The notes beneath the pieces are model-generated. The model was given only the letters and a program-made list of their open reading frames with translations. It ran no database searches and was not told the DNA's origin. DNA of 64,000 nucleotides from Streptomyces sp. S.PB5 (lineage in GTDB: Bacteria > Actinomycetota > Actinomycetes > Streptomycetales > Streptomycetaceae), in assembly GCF_030403745.1 (NCBI RefSeq), contig NZ_JAQMWP010000033.1:1-64000 (forward strand), given 5' to 3'. Position numbers and translations under genes: made by a program. Positions 16,465-23,721 of the stretch are shown piece by piece. Numbering within the stretch: the stretch's first letter is position 1; each line of letters begins with the position of its first letter.

Positions 16465-18189
16465 GTGGCAAGCTCGCAGGAGTCCCACGGGACCCGGGTG
16501 CAGTTGCCGCAGCTGCGGCTCGACGAGCTGCTGGCGGAGCTGCAGGCCCGTCTGGACGCGGCGCGCGGCACCCGCGACCGGGTGCACAGCCTCCTGGAAG
16601 CGGTGCTCTCGGTAGGCCGGGAGCTGGATCTGGAACAGGCGCTGCGCAGCATCGTGGAGGCGGCCGCCGCTCTCGTCGACGCCGAGTACGCCGCCTTGGG
16701 CGTCATCGGACCCGACGGCAGGCGGCTGTCGGAGTTCCTCACCGTCGGCATCAGCGAGGAGCAGATCGCGCGGATCGGCCACTATCCCGAGGGCCACGGC
16801 ATCCTGGGCGAGCTGATCCGCCGCCCCGAACCGCTGCGGCTGAGGAAGATCTCCCAGCACTCCGCCTCGTACGGCTTCCCGGCCCACCACCCGCCGATGC
16901 ACACCTTCCTCGGTGTCCCCATCCGGGTGCGCGACCAGGTCTTCGGGAATCTGTACCTCACCGAGAAACGCGGGGGGCTCCAGTTCGACGAGGAGGACGA
17001 GGCGGTCCTGTCGACGCTGGCCGTGGCGGCCGGCGTCGCGATCGACAACGCGCGCCTGTACGAGGAGTCCCGGCTGCGGGAACGCTGGTTGCAGGCGAAC
17101 GCGGAGATCACCCACCGCCTGATGTCCGGCAGCGGTCAGCCCGACGTGCTCCGGCTGATCGCGGACCGGGCCGCGGAGATCACCGGCGCGGTCCTGGCCA
17201 TGGTGGCGCTGCCGATGGAGGACACCGACTCGCTGACCGTGGAACTCGCCGTGGGTCCGGACGCGGAGGCGTACCAGGGCCTGGTCCTGCCGGTGACCGG
17301 CAGTCTGGTCGGCGAGGCGTTCTCCTCCGCCTCACCGGTCACCAGCCTGGACGCCTCCCACGACGAACGGGTCGCGGCGAGCCCCCGGCGACCGGCGGGT
17401 CTGGGGGCCGCGGTCGCCGTCCCGATCGGGACGGGGGAAGGTATCCGCGGCGTCGTCCTGTTGGTGCGCCGGGAGGGCTCCACCGTCTTCTCGGACAAGG
17501 ACATCGCACCTCTGCGGGGCTTTGCGGCCCAGGCCGCGGTCGCGATGGAACTCGCCGAGCGCCGTCTGGACGCCGAGCAGATCGCCATGCTTCAGGACCG
17601 CGACCGGATCGCCCGGGACCTGCATGATCTGGCCATCCAGAGGCTGTTCGCCACCGGCATGACATTGCAGAGCGTGGGCCGTCTGATCGAGCATCGAGAG
17701 GCGGCCGAGCGCGTGGTGCGGGCGGTGGACGACCTGGACGAGACGATCAAGATCATCAGGTCGACCATCTTCGGCCTGCGCTCACGTGAGGACGGGCGCG
17801 GCTCCGGGCTGCGGTCCCGCGTCGTGCGGGTGGCAGGCGAGTCGGCCCCGGTGCTGGGCTTCGCCCCCAGCGTCCGGATGGAGGGCCTGGTCGACACCGA
17901 CGTCCCGCGGGAGATCGCCGACGACGTGGTGGCCGTCCTGTCCGAGGCACTGTCCAACGTCGCTCGGCACGCCCGGGCCACCCGTGCCGACGTCGCGCTG
18001 GAGGCCGACGGTCGCGAGGTCCGGCTGACCGTGTCCGACGACGGCGTCGGCATCACGTCCGACGGGCGCCGCAGCGGTCTGCTGAACATGGCAGAACGGG
18101 CCGAAGAGCTGGGCGGGGCAGTGGAGGTGACGTCGCCTCCCGGTGGCGGTACCACGCTGGCGTGGCGGGTGCCGACGGGGGAACGGTGA
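16465..18189 (+). CDS. devS: DosS/DevS-like haem sensor histidine kinase (GAF-GAF-HisKA_3-HATPase)
   Basis: A 574-residue soluble kinase, nearly the length of mycobacterial DosS (578). GAF-A (about 55-200) contains GFPAHHPPMHTFLGVP, where His142 aligns with the DosS haem ligand His149, and FGNLYLTEK, where Tyr164 aligns with the ligand-discriminating Tyr171. GAF-B covers about 215-370. The phosphoacceptor is His387 in DRIARDLHDLAIQRLF; the ATPase part shows ALSNVARHARA, SDDGVGI and SGLLNMAERAEELGG. It should sense O2, NO or CO and phosphorylate the DevR-like regulator at 38921-39622. GTG 16465 follows GGAGGAA. No DosR-type box lies upstream. In S. coelicolor the kinase and regulator genes adjoin; here they are 21 kb apart. 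Confidence 0.92.
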   Translation: MASSQESHGTRVQLPQLRLDELLAELQARLDAARGTRDRVHSLLEAVLSVGRELDLEQALRSIVEAAAALVDAEYAALGVIGPDGRRLSEFLTVGISEEQIARIGHYPEGHGILGELIRRPEPLRLRKISQHSASYGFPAHHPPMHTFLGVPIRVRDQVFGNLYLTEKRGGLQFDEEDEAVLSTLAVAAGVAIDNARLYEESRLRERWLQANAEITHRLMSGSGQPDVLRLIADRAAEITGAVLAMVALPMEDTDSLTVELAVGPDAEAYQGLVLPVTGSLVGEAFSSASPVTSLDASHDERVAASPRRPAGLGAAVAVPIGTGEGIRGVVLLVRREGSTVFSDKDIAPLRGFAAQAAVAMELAERRLDAEQIAMLQDRDRIARDLHDLAIQRLFATGMTLQSVGRLIEHREAAERVVRAVDDLDETIKIIRSTIFGLRSREDGRGSGLRSRVVRVAGESAPVLGFAPSVRMEGLVDTDVPREIADDVVAVLSEALSNVARHARATRADVALEADGREVRLTVSDDGVGITSDGRRSGLLNMAERAEELGGAVEVTSPPGGGTTLAWRVPTGER

Positions 18190-18439
18190 GAGCGCGCCTG
18201 GGCTGACGCTCGTACTTTCGCTTTCCGTCGCCGCGCGCGAGGCGAGGAGCAGTTCGTCGCCGTTGCGCAGCCGGAGATCCGGTACCTGGGCGTTGCCTGG
18301 CGGGGCTGTGCGCTGATCGAAGGGGGACTCCCGCCCCGCGCGGCCGCCGCCTTCTCGGCGGCCGCGTCCAGACCGGTGGTGTCGCCGCGCATCCGCCGGC
18401 CCTCCGTCCCGGATGCGGTGACCTCGGCCCGTACACGGC

Positions 18440-18535
18440 TCAGTAGGGCATCGGGCGTCCCGACGGAGTCCGCAGGTCGGGAGGCGCGGGCCGGCGGGAG
18501 TCCTGGGGACGCCTGGGCATCTGGATCCTCTTCAT
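18440..18535 (-). CDS. Possible 31-residue basic peptide
   Basis: A short frame from ATG 18535, preceded 10 nt upstream by GGAGG, encoding MKRIQMPRRP...RPMPY, rich in Arg and Pro. I know no family. Support comes from the ribosome site and from a well-formed DosR-type promoter 70 bp upstream whose only downstream frame is this one. It could instead be part of an untranslated RNA or the residue of a larger lost gene; the following 250 bp to the kinase gene hold nothing I recognise. Confidence 0.4.
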   Translation of the reverse strand: MKRIQMPRRPQDSRRPAPPDLRTPSGRPMPY

Positions 18536-18601
18536 GATCACCACACCTCCTGGGCCTCCGGGCCGCGCTTTCCGCGAGCCGCGGGGCGCTGTGTGCACAA
18601 C

Positions 18602-18669
18602 AGCCTCGTCCGTCCGTCCACGCCCTGCCATGGGGCGACCGGCTCTGACGGCAGGGCCTGATCGGCCCT
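18602..18669 (-). promoter_or_regulatory. DevR/OsdR-type promoter (minus strand) before the 31-residue ORF
   Basis: Tandem boxes GGGGCGACCGGCTCTG (18632-18647) and AGGGCCTGATCGGCCCT (18653-18669), 21 bp apart, and minus-strand GAGGCT (18602-18607) centred 35 bp from the nearer box. The expected start is near 18595. Confidence 0.6.
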
Positions 18670-18751
18670 CCCGCAGGGCGCGCCGTGCCCTGCGGACCCG
18701 GGCCATCCGCCGTGGCCCCGGGAACGCCGCGGATCCGCCCGGCCCGGTCCG

Positions 18752-18766
18752 GGGGCCGTTCGGCCC
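18752..18766 (+). promoter_or_regulatory. DevR/OsdR-type palindrome before the ruined synthetase gene
   Basis: GGGGCCGTTCGGCCC is a full-match box 68 bp before the remnant ORF at 18834. No acceptable -10 stands at the usual distance, consistent with decay of the whole unit. Confidence 0.45.
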
Positions 18767-18833
18767 AGCGCCCCCATCCCCCATCACGGCCTGGGCGCAT
18801 GGTCGAGACAGACAACGCAGGGCAGGAGCCGCC

Positions 18834-19275
18834 ATGCCCCGGGAGACGATCCACAAGGACGCCCCACCGGTCCCGCCCGACTTGGACGACTACGCCAAGG
18901 CCTGCGAGGAGTTCTCCTGGTCCGGCGCGCGCACCAGGCTCCACGGTCTGCCCGGCGGCCGGGGGCTGAACATCGCCCATGAGCCCGTCGACCGGCACGC
19001 GGCATCCGACCACGGCTCGGCGGTCGCCCTGCGTTGCGTGGGCCGCGACGACCGGGTGACCACCGTGACGTACGCCGAACTGGCCCACTCCACAGCCCGG
19101 TTCGCGAACGTGCTGCGCACGCTCGGCATCGGCCGGGGCGACCGGGTCGTGACCCTGGGTCACGGACGGTCGGGACGGGTTCCCGGAGCTGGGGGCATCA
19201 CCGAGATCGTTCCGGACGCCGACTTCACCCGGGTCCGGCCCGACGACAAGTTCCGCGACATGCTGGAACTTCCTC
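18834..19275 (+). pseudogene. Remnant of an acetyl-CoA-synthetase-like gene fused to an acyl-carrier fragment
   Basis: Codons 1-107 give the clear N-terminus of an AMP-forming acyl-CoA synthetase (LDDYAKACEEFSW, NIAHEPVDRHA, TYAELAHSTARFANVLRTLG, GRGDRVVTL). The family continues with about 400-500 more residues, but here the frame shifts just before the expected GRVPELY motif and jumps to ITEIVPDADFTRVRPDDKFR followed by DMLEL, which resembles the start of an acyl carrier protein up to where its DSL serine motif should be; then similarity ends. I infer internal deletion across a synthetase and a neighbouring carrier gene, leaving a non-functional scar. The ATG and a CAGGAG ribosome site remain. 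Confidence 0.65.
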
Positions 19276-19302
19276 GTGGCACGGACCGGGTGACGGCCAC
19301 GG

Positions 19303-19560
19303 TCACCGCTCGGCGGGGCCCGTCAACTGGACGATGTCGTCCGAAGCTACGTCGTGGAGCCGGATGGCGAGGTCCTCCAACGCGCGGCTGGCGGCGAGTT
19401 CGTCGCCGATCTCCGGGACGGAGCGGTCGATCGGGTTGCGGCGGGCCAGGCCCCGGCCGGTGACCGTCGACGTCTCCCGGGTGGTCAGGACGGCACGCGC
19501 GCGGGTGTCGTCACCTTCCTCGGTGATGTAGATCTGTACGGTCCACTGCTTGGCTTCCAT
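19303..19560 (-). CDS. DUF1876 protein, Rv1738/Rv2632c family
   Basis: An 85-residue protein starting MEAKQWTVQIYITEEGDDTRA and ending IRLHDVASDDIVQLTGPAER, typical of DUF1876. Rv1738, one of the most strongly induced DosR genes, belongs to this family, and its structure resembles ribosome hibernation factors. The likely role is therefore in slowing translation during hypoxia, but this is by family, not proven here. ATG 19560 follows GGGAGTG. I find no convincing box directly upstream; it may be read from the DUF1918 gene 206 bp before it. Confidence 0.88.
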   Translation of the reverse strand: MEAKQWTVQIYITEEGDDTRARAVLTTRETSTVTGRGLARRNPIDRSVPEIGDELAASRALEDLAIRLHDVASDDIVQLTGPAER

Positions 19561-19766
19561 CGTGATCACTCCCGGACGGAGGGTACGAGGGCTGTTCGTC
19601 CGCACTCCTCAGCCTGCGCCTGAGCCGGTGCACGGCCGGCATCGATCCCGACCGTTCGTCCTCGGCGTCCTCGACGAGCCCGCGGCGCAGACTTCCGGCC
19701 CCGTCGTGGGCGCGCCCGGGCACGCTGCTGTCGCCGGCATGCTGCCCGGTGGCGCGCCTCGCCGTC

Positions 19767-20000
19767 TCATCCGTGACCGGCTGGGGAGGGCCCGTGGGGG
19801 TTTTCGGTCCCGTGCTCGATGTGGCGGACATGCGCGTCGGGGCCGGGGAACACGAGGGTGACACCGTCCGTGTCCGACCAGCGCACGTCGTAGGGCGGCG
19901 TTCCGTCTTCGTGGTGCAGTCCGACGATCTCGCCGTCGCGCCTGGTGGTGCCGGTGGTCGGGCTTTCCACGATGAGCCGGTCGCCTAGTCGAGCTCGCAT
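19767..20000 (-). CDS. DUF1918 small beta-barrel-like protein
   Basis: A 77-residue protein, MRARLGDRLIVESPTTGTTR near the start, with DGEIVGLHHEDGTPPYDVRW and then FPGPDAHV, the full DUF1918 pattern. Members are short SH3-like domains, common in actinobacteria; function unknown. ATG 20000 is preceded by GGAAGGGAGAG. It shares an intergenic cluster of GGGCCG-type palindromes with the divergent DUF2180 gene. Confidence 0.88.
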   Translation of the reverse strand: MRARLGDRLIVESPTTGTTRRDGEIVGLHHEDGTPPYDVRWSDTDGVTLVFPGPDAHVRHIEHGTENPHGPSPAGHG

Positions 20001-20067
20001 GATCGTCACTCTCCCTTCCGAGGAGTGCTGCTGCACCCAGCGTGACACGCGCGGTCTGAAGCGGCGC

Positions 20068-20175
20068 AGGTTCGAGCAGCCCCGGCACGGGGGCCGAACA
20101 GCCCGGTTCTCCGGGCCCAGTGGCCCCGAACAGGTCCGGACGGCTCACCCGTGGGCGACCGGCTCCTGACACGCT
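20068..20175. promoter_or_regulatory. Palindrome cluster between DUF1918 and DUF2180 genes
   Basis: Boxes near GGGCCGAACAGCCC (20091-20104), GGGCCCAGTGGCCCC (20113-20127) and GGTCCGGACGGCTC (20133-20146). For the plus strand, CACGCT (20170-20175) is centred 33 bp after the last box. For the minus strand, GAACCT (20068-20073) is the only candidate and its spacing fits poorly. Confidence 0.5.
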
Positions 20176-20266
20176 GGACATGTGACCGCCATCGGATGTC
20201 CCCGGTGGCCAGGCCGCCATGAGCCACCGGACGGCCGCGGACCCGATGCGGCAGGGGAAGCGCGAC

Positions 20267-20488
20267 GTGCACTGCTCCGACTGCGCGACGGAGAGCACGG
20301 TGACGCCCGCGGTCGCGGTGTGCGACCGCTGCGGGTGCGGGGTGTGCGGGCGGCACGCCCACGTCCTGGGACGTCCGGTCGACGGACCGGTCGGTGCGGG
20401 GTGCCCCGAGTGCAGGCTCACGCAGCGTGTGACGTGCGGGGTGTGCCATGCGGCGGAGGCGTTCGAGCATGTGCGGTGCGCCGGCTGA
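20267..20488 (+). CDS. DUF2180 zinc-ribbon protein
   Basis: A 73-residue protein with four CxxC-type pairs: CSDC, CDRCGCGVCGRH, CPEC and CGVC. DUF2180 proteins are small, probably zinc-binding, and of unknown function. GTG 20267 is chosen because family members begin two residues before the first CxxC and because AGGGGAAG lies 6 nt upstream; ATG 20219 would add 16 residues without a ribosome site. Confidence 0.82.
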   Translation: MHCSDCATESTVTPAVAVCDRCGCGVCGRHAHVLGRPVDGPVGAGCPECRLTQRVTCGVCHAAEAFEHVRCAG

Positions 20489-20542
20489 GGGGCAGAGGCG
20501 CCCGTCCGCTGCGGTGCCGGGCACGCGCGGTGCGTTCGTGTG

Positions 20543-20578
20543 GTCCGCGTCGTCCGCCTCGTCCGCCTCGTCCGCGTC
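20543..20578 (+). repeat. Four copies of a 9-bp tandem repeat
   Basis: The unit GTCCGC(G/C)TC occurs four times in a row. It sits in gene-less DNA just upstream of an orphan promoter; probably a slippage-prone simple repeat. Confidence 0.8.
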
Positions 20579-20590
20579 GTCGTGCGGAGG

Positions 20591-20656
20591 AGGGCCCTCT
20601 GGCCTGGCATCCGGGCCGTCCGGCCTCCGGGCGCGGCACGGGACGAGCACGAGGAT
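20591..20656 (+). promoter_or_regulatory. Orphan DevR/OsdR-type promoter (plus strand)
   Basis: Boxes AGGGCCCTCTGGCCT (20591-20605) and GGGCCGTCCGGCCT (20613-20626), 21.5 bp apart, then GAGGAT (20651-20656) centred 34 bp downstream. The transcript would start near 20663, but no recognisable gene follows on the plus strand. Confidence 0.55.
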
Positions 20657-21094
20657 GGGCTTGGGACCACGTCCTGCTGTTCACCGAGGCGGCGGGGTGC
20701 CCACGGCGGCGATTCCCTGTGCGGACGCCGTGGTGGAACCCTGCCGGGGAGGTCGCGACGGAGTCGGTGCCGTCGCGGCCGAGGCCGAGCCGTGAGCGGG
20801 AGCACAGTCGGCCGGGTGTCCGTGTGATCCGAGACTCGCACGGACACTTCCCGCTCCGTCGAGTACGCAGGACACGCGTCACCATGGCCGTGGTCTTCGG
20901 CGGCCGCCGCCGCATCGCCGGTGCCGACGGCGGCCGCCTGCGCGACGAGCCGCGGCTCCCCTCCGCCGGCCCTCGCGCGGGTCGTCCCCGGGCCGGGGTG
21001 TGCGGGAGAGCACCCCATTCAGTGTGCCGCGGGGACGAAGGCGTCCGGACGGCCGGAGCGGGGCGTGGACCCTGCGGTTGCGGCCGTCCGTTCT
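20657..21094. other. Gene-less stretch downstream of an orphan promoter
   Basis: No frame on either strand shows protein similarity I recognise. A perfect 9-bp inverted repeat, GTGTCCGTG (20816-20824) and CACGGACAC (20839-20847), could form a hairpin about 155 nt into the predicted transcript, compatible with a terminator of a short RNA. The nitroreductase gene ends at 21095 on the opposite strand. Confidence 0.4.
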
Positions 21095-22174
21095 TCAGTA
21101 ATTCTCTTGCCGAACCCGCGAACCGGCATGGGCCATCGGTCCTCGACCGGTGGCCCCATGGACCCGGACGCCCGGCACCGCCGAGCGGGACAGGACGTCG
21201 TCGACGGCCCGCCTGGGCGTGGCACGGGCCCCGCCGCCTGCGTGCCCCAGCCGGAGGATCACCTGCGGCCAGCCTGCGGTGACGGTGCTCCGGCGGACCT
21301 CCTGCCGCAGTTCGGGCAGTTCGAGGGGCTGGGTGTGGAAGGCCACGCGGACCCGGTGGGCGGCGGCGTACAGCAGGACGAACTGGAGACCCTGCCCGGC
21401 CCGCAGCCAGTCGGCGGGCCGGTCGTGACAGGTGTCCAACAGCGTGACCAGTCCCAGGGTCGGGCGTACGCAGCGGGCCGGGATCCCGTCGGCGTAGCCC
21501 ATACGTGCGTGGCCCGCGTAGTCGCGTCCGGCGAAAGCCGTGGTGTCGGGGATACGCGGGTAGGCGTGGCCCGGGATGCCGTCGAACCGGCCGCTGCGGC
21601 TCGGCGGCGTCCAGTTCGCGAGCTCCGAGGAGAAGGCAGGGTGAGCGCGCCGGGCGGTCTCCGCCGCGCGGATGAGCACCGAGAGCTCCCGCAGGGTCCT
21701 GGAGTCGCTCACCGTGTGCAGCTCGGCGCCCTCTTGCGGGGCCAGGTGGCGCAGTTCGCGGACGAAGCCCAGCGAGAGCGGGTCCGGCTGGAACGGGCCG
21801 CGGTGGGTGTGCCGGTGCGCGCGGCAGGCGAAGAGGCTCTCCTCGGCGGCGCTGGGCGGGACGTAGGGCCCCCAGCGGACGGTTGCCAGATGCCAGGGGC
21901 GGGCGGCGTCGGGGAAGACCTGTACCCGGGGCAGGAAGCCCAGGTGCCGCACCGCCAGACGCAGGTTGAACAGGGCGGCGCCGCAGCTGATGACCATCTC
22001 GCGGCCGTCCGGATCCGCGACGGCGAGGCGCCGTGCCGGATCGGCGTGCAACTGCAGCTCGTCGCCGCTGCCGACGAAACGCCAGGGCTGGGTGTTGTAG
22101 GGGGAGGGAGCGGTGATGGCCGCGCGGACGAGGTAGCGGACCGCGTGATCGGCGGACACAGGGAAGGGAGACAT
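21095..22174 (-). CDS. Acg-family FMN nitroreductase-like protein (1)
   Basis: A 359-residue protein of the Acg family (tandem degenerate nitroreductase halves in one chain). It shows RAAITAPSPYNTQPWRF at the N-terminus, the first-half FMN-site signature; ISCGAALFNLRLAVRHLG; HRHTHRGPF; and RPADWLRAGQGLQFVLL in the second half. Rv2032 (acg), Rv3131 and Rv3127 are DosR-controlled relatives; they may sequester flavin or reduce nitro compounds. It lies 55 bp behind the OsmC gene and is probably co-transcribed. The paralogue at 47971-48987 is only moderately similar. Confidence 0.9.
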   Translation of the reverse strand: MSPFPVSADHAVRYLVRAAITAPSPYNTQPWRFVGSGDELQLHADPARRLAVADPDGREMVISCGAALFNLRLAVRHLGFLPRVQVFPDAARPWHLATVRWGPYVPPSAAEESLFACRAHRHTHRGPFQPDPLSLGFVRELRHLAPQEGAELHTVSDSRTLRELSVLIRAAETARRAHPAFSSELANWTPPSRSGRFDGIPGHAYPRIPDTTAFAGRDYAGHARMGYADGIPARCVRPTLGLVTLLDTCHDRPADWLRAGQGLQFVLLYAAAHRVRVAFHTQPLELPELRQEVRRSTVTAGWPQVILRLGHAGGGARATPRRAVDDVLSRSAVPGVRVHGATGRGPMAHAGSRVRQENY

Positions 22175-22229
22175 GGCCGGCACCCCCGCTTCTGTTCTCG
22201 AGCCGTCTTCGTCTCTTCATGAGAGAACG

Positions 22230-22721
22230 TCATGAGGCGTCGGCGGTAGGGCCGTTGGGGACAGCCCCGCAGGGCGAAAGGCGGATGTCGATCTCGGGCG
22301 GTGTGCGCAGCGAGTTGTGGATCGTGCAGTGCGAGGCGACGGCGAGCAGCGCGGCATGGCGCTGTGCGGACAGCGCGGGCGGCGGGATGATCACCAGGCG
22401 TACGGTGGCCACCCGGGCGGGGCGTTCCGAGGCCATGGTGAACTCCGTACGGACCCGCAGGCCACGGCGCGGCAGTCCGTGGCGGCGGAGATGGCGGCCC
22501 GCGTAGAAGGCGACGCAGGTGGCCAGCGAGGCGGCGAACAACTCGACCGGCGTCGGCGCGGTGTCCGTCCCGCCCGCGTCCAGGGGCTGGTCGACCAGGA
22601 TCCGGTGTCCCCTGATGTCCACCTCGTACGCGTCACCGTTGATGTGGGCGACGTCCAACCGGTGCGGTTCGGGCTCCGTCGGCCTTCCCGCAGTGACCGT
22701 CTGTGCCGTTGTATCCGTCAT
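22230..22721 (-). CDS. OsmC-family peroxiredoxin-like protein
   Basis: A 163-residue OsmC/Ohr-superfamily protein. The two conserved cysteines are Cys69 in ELFAASLATCVAFYAGRHL and Cys132 in ASHCTIHNSL, as expected for thiol-dependent peroxidases that reduce organic hydroperoxides. ATG 22721 is preceded by GGAGGGAG. It is first in a two-gene unit with the nitroreductase. Confidence 0.92.
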   Translation of the reverse strand: MTDTTAQTVTAGRPTEPEPHRLDVAHINGDAYEVDIRGHRILVDQPLDAGGTDTAPTPVELFAASLATCVAFYAGRHLRRHGLPRRGLRVRTEFTMASERPARVATVRLVIIPPPALSAQRHAALLAVASHCTIHNSLRTPPEIDIRLSPCGAVPNGPTADAS

Positions 22722-22752
22722 GGCCGGCTCCCTCCGAGACCTGCTGCTCTCT

Positions 22753-22829
22753 CCAGTGGAGCGCGGGCGGCGCGGCGGATGAAGGGCCCACGGGGCCGTG
22801 CGCAGGTCCGAACGGCCTCCGTTCGGACC
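22753..22829 (-). promoter_or_regulatory. DevR/OsdR-type promoter region of osmC, with a long perfect inverted repeat
   Basis: Boxes GGGCCCACGGGGCCG (22784-22798) and GGTCCGAACGGCCT (22805-22818) about 21 bp apart; minus-strand CACTGG (22753-22758), a weak hexamer, is centred 35.5 bp from the first. GGTCCGAACG (22805-22814) and CGTTCGGACC (22820-22829) form a perfect 10-bp inverted repeat with a 5-bp spacer. Confidence 0.45.
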
Positions 22830-22850
22830 ATGGCAGACGGGTCGGGCGTA

Positions 22851-22864
22851 TACCCCTATGGGTA
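22851..22864. promoter_or_regulatory. CsoR/CstR-like operator TACCC-N4-GGGTA
   Basis: TACCCCTATGGGTA matches the pattern bound by CsoR-family copper or persulfide repressors. No csoR, copper or rhodanese gene is visible beside it; the nearest intact genes are on the minus strand and separated from it. Confidence 0.35.
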
Positions 22865-22888
22865 ACTCGTGCCGGCACCGCCACGATC

Positions 22889-22911
22889 GAGACGGTATCG
22901 ATCACCGTCTC
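22889..22911 (-). terminator. Hairpin after the phosphoribosyltransferase gene
   Basis: GAGACGGT (22889-22896) and ACCGTCTC (22904-22911) form a perfect 8-bp stem with a 7-nt loop, about 53 bp beyond the stop of the minus-strand gene. No T-run follows. Confidence 0.45.
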
Positions 22912-22963
22912 CGCGGGGTGCCTGGAAGGGATCCACTCGGCCCTGCGGCCACGCTCGCGCCGG

Positions 22964-23710
22964 TCAACTGCTCCCGCTCGCCGTCGGGTGGGGTCCGCGA
23001 TCGCGTGAACACCACCCCGGCACGCGCCGGGCCCGGTGCCGGCCACGGCCCCGTCGGCCCCGGCGCGCGGGCGGACCGCCGGTGGCCCGAGCCAGCAGCG
23101 CGATCACCTCCGCGTCGGCGACCTGCGCGAAGTCGTCGTACCAGGAGCCGACCGAACCGAGCCGGTGCACGGGCTGCGGACAGACCACCTGATCGGCCAC
23201 CGCGCGGAGACGATCGATGGTCTGCGTCGGCCCGACCGGGACGGCGAGGACGATCCTGGCCGCCCCCAGCCCGCGCACCACCCGGCACGCGGCCTCGGCG
23301 GTGGCACCGGTCGCGAGCCCGTCGTCCACGACCACCACCGTGCGTCCGACGACCGGCAGTCGATCACGGCCCTGGCGGTAGCGGCGTACGCGCCGGTCCA
23401 GCTCGGCCCGTTCGTTCTCCACCACGCGCTCTCGGCGGTCAGGGTCCAGCGGAAGCTCCTCGAGCACGGCGTCGTTGAGGACGAGCATGCCGTTCTCGCC
23501 CACCGCACCGAAGGCAAGCTCCGGCTGCCAGGGCACCCCGAGCTTGCGCACCACCAGCACGTCCAGGGGCACGCCGAGCGCGACGGCGACCTCGTGGGCC
23601 ACGGGCACCCCGCCCCGCGGCAGTCCCAGCACCACCACGTCCTGGCCGCGCAGCTGCTCCAGGCTCCGGGCGAGCCGGCGCCCCGCCTCCGGACGGTCCG
23701 TGTAGCGCAT
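22964..23710 (-). CDS. Phosphoribosyltransferase-family protein (Rv0571c-like)
   Basis: A 248-residue type I phosphoribosyltransferase fold. The N-terminus MRYTDRPEAGRRLARSLEQL, VVVLGLPRGGVPVAHEVA and the PRPP loop VVVVDDGLATGATAEAACRV are clear. Members of this group are single- or two-domain proteins of unknown substrate; Rv0571c is DosR-controlled. Similarity ends near residue 212; the last 35 residues are Arg/Gly/Pro-rich and may be read-through past a lost stop. It lies 11 bp behind the flavodoxin gene. Confidence 0.88.
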   Translation of the reverse strand: MRYTDRPEAGRRLARSLEQLRGQDVVVLGLPRGGVPVAHEVAVALGVPLDVLVVRKLGVPWQPELAFGAVGENGMLVLNDAVLEELPLDPDRRERVVENERAELDRRVRRYRQGRDRLPVVGRTVVVVDDGLATGATAEAACRVVRGLGAARIVLAVPVGPTQTIDRLRAVADQVVCPQPVHRLGSVGSWYDDFAQVADAEVIALLARATGGPPARRGRRGRGRHRARRVPGWCSRDRGPHPTASGSS

Positions 23711-23721
23711 CGGGCACCGCC

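Noticed and set aside
20543..20578. Possible CRISPR-like or regulatory array
   Set aside because: The unit is 9 bp with no spacers; it is a simple tandem repeat.
22964..23068. C-terminal 35-residue tail of the phosphoribosyltransferase as a functional domain
   Set aside because: It is Arg/Gly/Pro-rich without similarity and resembles translation of non-coding GC-rich DNA after a lost stop codon.
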